From positions 1 to 28,440 of the IMG/VR virus record IMGVR_UViG_3300027996_000130: a stretch of DNA of 28,440 nt; one strand, given 5' to 3'. A program made the translations under genes and the position numbers. The notes under the pieces were generated by a model, which saw only the letters and a list, made by a program, of their open reading frames with translations, was not told the origin of the DNA and did not search any database. The DNA comes from a virus. Below, piece by piece: positions 22,389-28,440 of the stretch. Position 1 is the first letter of the stretch. Every line of letters begins with the position of its first letter.

Positions 22389-25300
22389 ATGGGTGATTTA
22401 GAAAAACTTTTTAATGTACTAGTTAGAGAGGGTAAATACACAAAATCTTTTGAGGAATTTAAAACTCAATTTTCAGAGAAAGATTACCAAACAAAAGTTT
22501 TTGATGCTGTTGTAAGAGATGGTTTGTATACAAAAGATAAACAATCTTTTTTAAATAAATATACAACTCAGGGAGATGTCGTTGAAAAAAAAAACCCAAT
22601 CGTTACTCCTTCAAATGGGGAAGAGGTTGTTACGGAATCCACTACAGAAACGGAAACAACTCCTGGGTCTTCGGATGGTTTAGAAGCAAACGAAGTAGTT
22701 GAGGTAGACGAACAGGTTGACTTCAGGGAACAGATGAATCCCATGAACGCTTTAATAGGAGACACAGAAAGTTTAATTCCAGAAGAAGAAGTTCAGAGTT
22801 TATTAAAGGAAGATTTAGATACGTTATTACAAAATAGCGATGTACCCTTTAGTGGGTTTTACATGCCAGGGCAAGGTAGAGCTAGGGTTATGAGAAATGC
22901 AAGTAAAATAGTAGATGAAACATTAAAGTTAAAAATAGAGTCAGATCCAAACATTCAAAAAGCATTAGAAGTTGGTTATATAAAGCAATCAGATATAATA
23001 AGTGCTTTAAAGGGAAGTAGAAGCGCTGTCGAAAAACTTCAAGAGATTTCGGTTAAGTCAACTGAAGACAACATATTAAAACTACAAAGTGAAGATTTTA
23101 AGCCTTATGATGATTACTCAGAAACAAAAAACTACGTTGAAACAGAAGAAGACAAGGCAATAAAAACACAAGCTATAAATGCAGTTAATTCTTTTAATGC
23201 TGAAACAGAAAAACTTCTAGATGCAAATCCAGATGCTACTGCACAGGAAATGGAGGCTATATTTCAAAGAGAAGGTTCTCCTACACAGGAACAGTTTGAC
23301 ATTGCAGAAGATGCAGATTACCAACCAACAGGTTTTGAAAATGAACAGCTTGGTAAAATGTATAATCAAGTAGCTCTTAAAGAATTATCAGATACTAATG
23401 AAGGTTTTAGTATAGCTGGTTTTAATGGCTATTTAAATAAAAAAGGATTTTTAGACAAATACAATCAGTTATTAGAAGACGAAACCATTTCTGAAGATGG
23501 AAGATATTACGACTACTCAGGTAATTACAATCCAACCCTTGCAGCAGAAAAACTTAAGTATGATTATTTAAAAAATTATCTTGCTGAATCTGACATGCAA
23601 AGAATTGAAAAAGAAGTTTTACAGTACCAAATAAATAACAATGGTAGGAATCCGTTTCTACATGGTGATACTGATAAAATTAATTTAAAACCTTCAATTA
23701 AAAGCGAAGACCTAAATCAATATATGATTGAGGAATTTAAAACTCTTGCAGCTATTGTAGAGAAACAAAAAGCCAAAACAAAAGAAAACTATCAAAGAGA
23801 ACTAGAGGGAGGCGCAGGTGGAGATAATACTCAATGGCTTCTTGATTCAGCGTATCAAGGTGGTCGTTCTGTATCTGATAGGATAAATAGTACTACTGAG
23901 TGGGGGTACGGATGGTTAGGTATGGATTCTGTTATTGATGAAATTCAAATGAATCAAGCTGAAATAGAACTCAACAGAGATGATATGCTTAGGTATACCT
24001 TTGCAAGTGGTAAAAGTGCTTTTGCTAATGGCAGAGAGTATATGATTGACGATAGGGGAGAGATATATGATTTAGATTTAAAGATAAGAGTTAGTAGTGT
24101 TTTAGAGCCTAGTCAGATTGAAGAAATAAGAAAACAAGTATCAAAAAATGGAGTTGAAACAAGTAGTGTTAGTACTACAGGAGCATTAGTAACAACAGCA
24201 GGTGTAGCCTCTGATATGTTACTTCAGATAGCTCTTACTAGAGGTGTTGGAATGTTAGGTCAAGGATTAAGAGGAGCAGCATTTGCATCTAAATACAAGC
24301 AAGGAAGGTCTATAGTAAAATTATTAGAAAAAGTACCTATGAGGGCCACAACAGCATCAGCTATGATTGCTCAGGGAACTTTAATGGCTAGTTCGTTATC
24401 TTCAGATGTAAGAAAGCAAGCTTTAGCTGCAGGAATGTCAAATGAAGAGGCAGATGAATTAGCATCAACTGCAAGTATGCAGGGTTATGCTTTAGGAGTT
24501 TTAACAGCTCCTATATCTACTCAAAGAATTGCTATGGATAAAATTTTCGGAACAAAAGTAAAAGAAAAGCTTATTCAAAAAAGTATAGATGCATATACTA
24601 AAGGAGCAGGTATTGAAGCGTCTAAAAGTATTTTTAAAAAAGGGTTAGATAAGGTAATAACAAATGGAAGAGTGTACCTTGGAGAAGGTAGTAAAGAGTT
24701 TATTCAAGAAAACATTCAACAAGCAGGACAGGCTTATGTTATTGGTGCTAACATAAATGAGCAAGCAGGCCAAGAAATAATGCGAGATACTATAAGCGGA
24801 GATGAATTTATGAACACATCCATAATCTCACTAACAGCAGGTGTTTTTATGCCCTTTGCAGGAGATTTAAAAACAGGTACTGTTAATTCTTTTAAAGTTA
24901 AAAGCAGAGGTTTTCAGGCTGTCGATCAAATGAAGGCTTTAGCTTTAATGGCTAATAATTCGGATAAAACAAAACAACTTTTAGACTCACAAGTTAAACA
25001 AGGAGTATATACACCAGAACAGGTAGAAAATATAATGGCTGATGTAGAGATATACAAAAGCACGATAAATGGATTACCTCCTAATTTAAGTGCAGAAACC
25101 TCTTTGTCGGTTATGAGTGACTTAGCTAAAATAAAAGAACTTGAAGCTAGAAAGAAAAAAGAAAACCCTGCTTTTCCAGATTTTAGAACTGATGTAGAAA
25201 TACAGAAATTAAAAAATAGAATAATTAAGAATTCTAACTTTGACTTTATTAATAATAAAGAGAAGCAAAAATTCATGGATAATGCAGGTAAAGAGTTAGT

Positions 25301-28300
25301 TGCAGAGAAAGAAGCTGCAGGTGAAAAAAACTACAAAATAAATAATAGCGAAATTAGAAATAGAGCTGTAGAGAACTTTAACAAGTTGTCAATAGAAGAA
25401 ATGCAGGCTTTAGCTTCTCCAGACCAACAAAAAGAATCAGAAACTAAAACAGATAAGCAAGTGCCTGTGACACAAGCACAAAAGGATTTATTTGGAGAAA
25501 CTCATACAGATGAAAATTTAAAAACATCATCTAATCCTAAAGGAGAAGCAAATATATCAAACATTACAAGCCTCGATAAAGAAGGGGTATCAACAGCAAC
25601 TTATGTAAATCCAGAAACAGGTAGTGTAGATGCTATCATAAGTAGTAAAGACAAGAAAAACTTTGTTGGATATGTTAGGATTTATGAAAATGGTAAGCCA
25701 ACAAATATGTTCTCTACTAAGATGGAGTCTACAGGGGGTGCGTTTAAGAATATGATTACATCTGCTGATACTAATCTACCTGATGGAGCTAAAGTTCTTC
25801 CAGGTAAAACCATATCTGAAGGAGGTCTTAAGTCTTTTAATAATTCTAAATTAGATGTAGAGACTGATTCAGATGGTAATGTTGTTACAAGAGAAGTAGA
25901 TTATAGCGATGCAACAAAAGAGACTGTAAAGCAAAAAGGAGATAGAGCTTTTGGTAAATTTGTAACTCCTATTAAGTCGGAAGCAGAAGCAGAGATTGTT
26001 AAAATACAAAAAGCATATCCTGGAATAGAAGCAAGAATAGTAAAAAGTGGTTTGTCTTTTGAGATAAAAATAGACTTACCTGTATTAATTAAAACAGAAA
26101 CAGATGCCGTTCAAAAGCCAAGCACAGAGAAGCAAGTGTTACCAAATGATGCAACAAGCCAAACAGATGGGGCAGACTCCGAAGTGGAACTGCAGCAAGT
26201 GGGAAAAGGAGACGTTGGGACAGATACCGACACGCAAGTCGAAGAAGGTGAAACGCAAACCGATACAACTAGCGACAAGACTGCGGAGACAGATACTGAA
26301 CAGTTAACAGAAGGAGAAAAGTATTTAGAATCCAAAAGAAAAATATTAGAAGATTTACAAGCAAAAGATAAGTCTCTTAGAAATGAAGACGGATCTGTTC
26401 CTAAAGAAAATCAAAAAGAATGGAAGGAAAATAGAAAAGCAATAACTGATGCTTCTGAGGACTTACTAACTGGAGATACTACTGGAAAAAATTTCGGAGC
26501 TATGATGAGTTATGAAGAAGGTTCTACAGACCCTACAGCAACAAAATCGGATGAACAAATTAAAAAAAATGAAAACGAAATTGAAGCAGTAATACAGAGG
26601 GTTATTGATGGAAAAATAACGGCTGAAGATGCTACACAATATATTGCTCAAAAGTTTGGATTTTATGTAGACCAAGTAAATGTTTTATCTAGATATATAG
26701 CCGAAAGAAGTGATTCAAGTTTTCCTGAAATTGGAAACAACAAGTCTAAATTTAAAGACTGGAGAAAAGGAAACAAAACGACAGATACTGAACAAGTAGT
26801 AAAAAAAACAAAGACAAATGAAAAAACAAAACAACAAGTACAATCCAAACGCTCCAGAGACGGAGGAACAGGACGGACTGCAATCAGCAAAACTACGCCT
26901 CTTCAAGGCACTCCAATCATCAAAGGTGCAACCGGACCAGATATACAGCTCGTATCCGTTGCTGAAAAATATGCAAATGACAACAACATTAAACTCAAAA
27001 GACAAGGAGAATATGTTGAGGTAGATCCTGTTAGAGCTAAAAGAATAGCTGATGCTTACACAGAAATGGCTAACGATCCTCAAAATCCAAAAGTAAAGGA
27101 AGCCTATGCTGAATTAATAAAACAAACTAAAGCTCAATATGAAGCTTTAGTTGAAGCAGGTTATAAGTTTTGGTTTATTGACTTAAACAATTCTAAAAAT
27201 ATTGAATACATTTCGTCTCCATTTAATGCAATGCGTGATTTGCGTAAAAATAAAGAAATGGGAGTTTTCCCAACAGATTTAGGTTTTGGTTCAGATGAAG
27301 ATGTTGATGTTTCTCAAAATCCTTTACTAGAAGACACAGGTCTAAAATGGCCGGTTGGAGGATTGAATGGAGAAACCAAATCTGTTACAGCTAATGATTT
27401 ATTTAGAGCTGTCCATGATGCTTTTGGCCATGGATTAGAAGGGGCAGGATTTAGAGCAAGAGGAGAGGAGAATGCTTGGCAAGCTCATTCTAGATTATTT
27501 ACAGGAGCTGCTATTGGTGCAATGACAAGTGAAACAAGAGGACAAAACTCTTGGGTAAATTTTGGCCCTAATGGGGAATCAAATAGAACTGCAAGTGCAG
27601 AGGATACGGTTTTTGCAGATCAAAAAGTAGGATTAATGCCTGAGTGGACTTGGTCTGAAGGTCGTTCAGAAGATATGCAGTCTCCAAAAGTGATGAGTGT
27701 GAACAATGAACTCGATAATAAGATTGAGTCATTTTCAAGAAGAATGGCTGATGCTGATACTTCTAACGAATTATCTGATGAAGCTATAGAATTTTATTCA
27801 GAGAATCAAGAAGCTATAGATAAAAGAGTTTCTGAAATACGAAAAGAATCACCTAAAGATAAATCAAAAACAAGAAGACTAGCTAATAAAATAGCAAAAG
27901 GAGAGACTAACTTTTCAAATGAGCAGATAGATTTATATGCTGCTAATGAAGCAGAAGTACAGGCTGAGGTAGAAGCCATTGCTAAAACCAATAGTCAAAC
28001 TGTAACGGCTGATACTTATAAAGGTATTTTAAAATCTATAAAGAGTACAACTAGAACCGACAAAGCAAGACGAGAAGGAGAGAATGCTCAACGTAAAAGA
28101 TTTTGGAAAGCTTGGAACAAGGCCAACAGAGAAGGTAAACAAGATTTAAAAACTAAAAGAAAAAATCTTAATGACCAGATAAAGACATATGCTAAAGGTA
28201 AAAAAGGAACTATTACCGCAGCTCAAACAAGAGCAGTTATAAATATGGTTAATAGTGTAAACCTTGACAATGAATTAGCTGTACAAAAATTAATAGATTA

Positions 28301-28440
28301 CTCTGAGAAAATTTTTAATGATGCAGACTTTGCTGTTAAAGAAGCACAGGCTATTAAACTTAATTCAGATGTAACAAAGAAACTTAATTCTGGAGCTTAT
28401 GGTTTAAATACAGACTTAAATACAAGATCGTCAAATATTT
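22389..28440 (+). CDS. Giant polyvalent-type protein, more than 2017 codons, 3' end outside window
   Basis: The frame from the ATG at 22389 (A-rich leader ataaaaaaATGG) has no stop to the window end. Residues 7-58 hold two diverged copies of a short motif (LFNVLVREGKYTKSFEEF and VFDAVVRDGLYTKDKQSF), followed by an acidic Thr/Glu linker. Small-residue hydrophobic stretches occur near 596-632, 654-680, 697-712 and 811-826, compatible with membrane interaction. Residues about 1070-1180 contain a compact domain with FVGYVRIYENGKPTNMFSTK. A Thr/Asp/Glu linker at 1239-1310 is overprinted by another ORF. Residues 1504-1765 form a conserved domain with VAEKYANDNNIK, DPVRAKRIADAY, HDAFGHG (1676-1682), GEENAWQAHSRLF and SETRGQNSW. 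The rest is basic and helical. This many-domain build fits the large polyvalent proteins of phages, thought to be packaged and ejected to protect incoming DNA or disable the host. The HDxFGH His/Asp residues could bind metal. The activity is unknown. Confidence 0.85.
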   Translation, partial: MGDLEKLFNVLVREGKYTKSFEEFKTQFSEKDYQTKVFDAVVRDGLYTKDKQSFLNKYTTQGDVVEKKNPIVTPSNGEEVVTESTTETETTPGSSDGLEANEVVEVDEQVDFREQMNPMNALIGDTESLIPEEEVQSLLKEDLDTLLQNSDVPFSGFYMPGQGRARVMRNASKIVDETLKLKIESDPNIQKALEVGYIKQSDIISALKGSRSAVEKLQEISVKSTEDNILKLQSEDFKPYDDYSETKNYVETEEDKAIKTQAINAVNSFNAETEKLLDANPDATAQEMEAIFQREGSPTQEQFDIAEDADYQPTGFENEQLGKMYNQVALKELSDTNEGFSIAGFNGYLNKKGFLDKYNQLLEDETISEDGRYYDYSGNYNPTLAAEKLKYDYLKNYLAESDMQRIEKEVLQYQINNNGRNPFLHGDTDKINLKPSIKSEDLNQYMIEEFKTLAAIVEKQKAKTKENYQRELEGGAGGDNTQWLLDSAYQGGRSVSDRINSTTEWGYGWLGMDSVIDEIQMNQAEIELNRDDMLRYTFASGKSAFANGREYMIDDRGEIYDLDLKIRVSSVLEPSQIEEIRKQVSKNGVETSSVSTTGALVTTAGVASDMLLQIALTRGVGMLGQGLRGAAFASKYKQGRSIVKLLEKVPMRATTASAMIAQGTLMASSLSSDVRKQALAAGMSNEEADELASTASMQGYALGVLTAPISTQRIAMDKIFGTKVKEKLIQKSIDAYTKGAGIEASKSIFKKGLDKVITNGRVYLGEGSKEFIQENIQQAGQAYVIGANINEQAGQEIMRDTISGDEFMNTSIISLTAGVFMPFAGDLKTGTVNSFKVKSRGFQAVDQMKALALMANNSDKTKQLLDSQVKQGVYTPEQVENIMADVEIYKSTINGLPPNLSAETSLSVMSDLAKIKELEARKKKENPAFPDFRTDVEIQKLKNRIIKNSNFDFINNKEKQKFMDNAGKELVAEKEAAGEKNYKINNSEIRNRAVENFNKLSIEEMQALASPDQQKESETKTDKQVPVTQAQKDLFGETHTDENLKTSSNPKGEANISNITSLDKEGVSTATYVNPETGSVDAIISSKDKKNFVGYVRIYENGKPTNMFSTKMESTGGAFKNMITSADTNLPDGAKVLPGKTISEGGLKSFNNSKLDVETDSDGNVVTREVDYSDATKETVKQKGDRAFGKFVTPIKSEAEAEIVKIQKAYPGIEARIVKSGLSFEIKIDLPVLIKTETDAVQKPSTEKQVLPNDATSQTDGADSEVELQQVGKGDVGTDTDTQVEEGETQTDTTSDKTAETDTEQLTEGEKYLESKRKILEDLQAKDKSLRNEDGSVPKENQKEWKENRKAITDASEDLLTGDTTGKNFGAMMSYEEGSTDPTATKSDEQIKKNENEIEAVIQRVIDGKITAEDATQYIAQKFGFYVDQVNVLSRYIAERSDSSFPEIGNNKSKFKDWRKGNKTTDTEQVVKKTKTNEKTKQQVQSKRSRDGGTGRTAISKTTPLQGTPIIKGATGPDIQLVSVAEKYANDNNIKLKRQGEYVEVDPVRAKRIADAYTEMANDPQNPKVKEAYAELIKQTKAQYEALVEAGYKFWFIDLNNSKNIEYISSPFNAMRDLRKNKEMGVFPTDLGFGSDEDVDVSQNPLLEDTGLKWPVGGLNGETKSVTANDLFRAVHDAFGHGLEGAGFRARGEENAWQAHSRLFTGAAIGAMTSETRGQNSWVNFGPNGESNRTASAEDTVFADQKVGLMPEWTWSEGRSEDMQSPKVMSVNNELDNKIESFSRRMADADTSNELSDEAIEFYSENQEAIDKRVSEIRKESPKDKSKTRRLANKIAKGETNFSNEQIDLYAANEAEVQAEVEAIAKTNSQTVTADTYKGILKSIKSTTRTDKARREGENAQRKRFWKAWNKANREGKQDLKTKRKNLNDQIKTYAKGKKGTITAAQTRAVINMVNSVNLDNELAVQKLIDYSEKIFNDADFAVKEAQAIKLNSDVTKKLNSGAYGLNTDLNTRSSNI
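22407..22562 (+). repeat. Two diverged 22-aa motifs at the N-terminus of the giant protein
   Basis: Residues 7-28 and 37-58 align with a 30-residue period: L/V-F-x-x-V/L-V-R-E/D-G-K/L-Y-T-K-S/D-x-x-x-F. The pattern looks like a small helical module used at the N-termini of big Bacteroidetes phage proteins. The nucleotide identity is low, so this is an old protein-level duplication. Confidence 0.65.
26104..26307 (+). CDS. Overprinted small ORF, 67 aa, MPFKSQAQR-type phage protein, in +1 frame of the giant gene
   Basis: This ORF lies wholly inside the giant gene, one base ahead of its frame. The product starts MPFKSQAQRSKCYQMMQQAK and continues with TPKWNCSKWEKETLG and a strongly basic tail (RKSKKVKRKP). 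Small phage proteins beginning MPFKS-x-AQR, with KCY, then W-x-C and a W-x-K/H-x-T segment before a Lys-rich tail, are a type I recognise from phage and Bacteroidetes genomes; their function is unknown. Cys12 and Cys30 with nearby Trp28/Trp33 could support a small metal-binding or DNA-associated fold. The main frame here is only an acidic Thr/Asp/Gln/Glu linker. GC is locally raised, with many G-ending codons in this frame. The ATG has an A-rich leader (aaaacagaaacag) suited to Bacteroidetes initiation. Translation is inferred, not shown. Confidence 0.6.
   Translation: MPFKSQAQRSKCYQMMQQAKQMGQTPKWNCSKWEKETLGQIPTRKSKKVKRKPIQLATRLRRQILNS
26818..27024 (+). other. Second open +1 frame inside the giant gene, 68 codons, coding status uncertain
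   Basis: Read one base ahead of the giant frame, 26818-27024 gives a protein starting MKKQNNKYNPNAPETEEQDG with LQSAKLRLFKALQSS, a plausible amphipathic helix, then DQIYSSYPLLKNM. Unlike the ORF at 26104 I do not recognise a family. The main frame is itself conserved-looking here (start of the HDxFGH domain), yet uses unusual C-ending codons (ctc, atc, acc, tcc) between about 26850 and 26990. The local GC rise alone could keep the other frame open. Confidence 0.3.

Noticed and set aside
24926-25276. A 116-codon antisense ORF under the giant gene
   Set aside because: Ser/Phe/Leu-rich shadow of a Lys/Glu-rich coding region, with no promoter or recognisable motif.
26111-26335. A 74-codon antisense ORF over the same stretch as the overprinted small ORF
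   Set aside because: It is a Ser/Val/Cys low-complexity mirror of the Thr/Asp/Glu linker. Only the + strand +1 frame gives a recognisable protein.
1-28440. Possible tRNA genes, CRISPR arrays, integrase, insertion sequences or diversity-generating retroelement
   Set aside because: No cloverleaf-like sequence, regular spaced repeat, recombinase motif, reverse transcriptase or template/variable repeat pair was seen on either strand. Almost all sequence is accounted for by + strand genes.

Overview
The window is a contiguous piece of an AT-rich, tailed double-stranded DNA phage genome. Every credible gene is on the + strand, tightly packed, often with 1-4 bp overlaps. The host is most likely a member of the Bacteroidetes (Flavobacteriia), for two reasons seen in the sequence. 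Two intergenic promoters carry the TAnnTTTG -7 box of that phylum (both as TTTTTGTATCTTTG), and most starts are preceded by A-rich leaders rather than a strong Shine-Dalgarno sequence. TAA, TAG and TGA are all used as terminators, so there is no sign of stop-codon reassignment. The gene order (large terminase, portal, small fibre-like protein, scaffold, capsid, connector and tail proteins, internal virion proteins, giant protein), the protein sizes and the style of the capsid, portal and tail proteins suggest a short-tailed phage related to crAss-like phages or marine flavobacterial podoviruses. That placement is inference from memory of these families.

Layout. Positions 1-398 hold the C-terminal end of a tail fibre with a peptidase S74 intramolecular chaperone domain. 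A probable virion protein and three small genes follow (398-1942): a 76-aa protein, a protein with two possible GroES-like segments, and a 95-aa candidate small terminase. The packaging and head module comes next: large terminase (1942-4167), portal (4168-6624), repeat-bearing fibre-like protein (6671-7360), scaffold (7412-8506) and major capsid protein (8531-9949), closed by a strong terminator. A 247-aa gene then precedes a second terminator with a promoter at its 3' edge (10797-10838). That promoter opens the connector and tail module (10856-18927), which includes a 1469-aa nozzle/muzzle-like protein. A GNAT-like acetyltransferase (18948-19358) has its own promoter and may be translated from a nearly leaderless mRNA.

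The last third encodes probable internal, ejected proteins: a 324-aa Gly/Ala-rich protein, a 670-aa protein and a giant gene that begins at 22389 and is still open at the right edge (more than 2017 codons). The giant protein resembles the large polyvalent proteins of phages. It has two N-terminal short repeats, a hydrophobic middle, acidic linkers, and a conserved HDxFGH-containing domain near residues 1504-1765.

The most interesting signal is inside the giant gene. An acidic low-complexity linker of the main frame is overprinted, in the +1 frame, by a 67-codon ORF (26104-26307). Its product reads as a member of a recognisable small phage protein type (start MPFKSQAQR, then KCY, then W-x-C and KWEKET). 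Three other stretches, two in the giant gene and one of about 380 bp in the terminase, share locally raised GC and atypical codon choice, with long open +1 frames. They may mark overprinting or recombination tracts.

No non-coding stretch exceeds 90 bp. I saw no tRNA, rRNA, CRISPR array, insertion sequence, integrase or attachment site.
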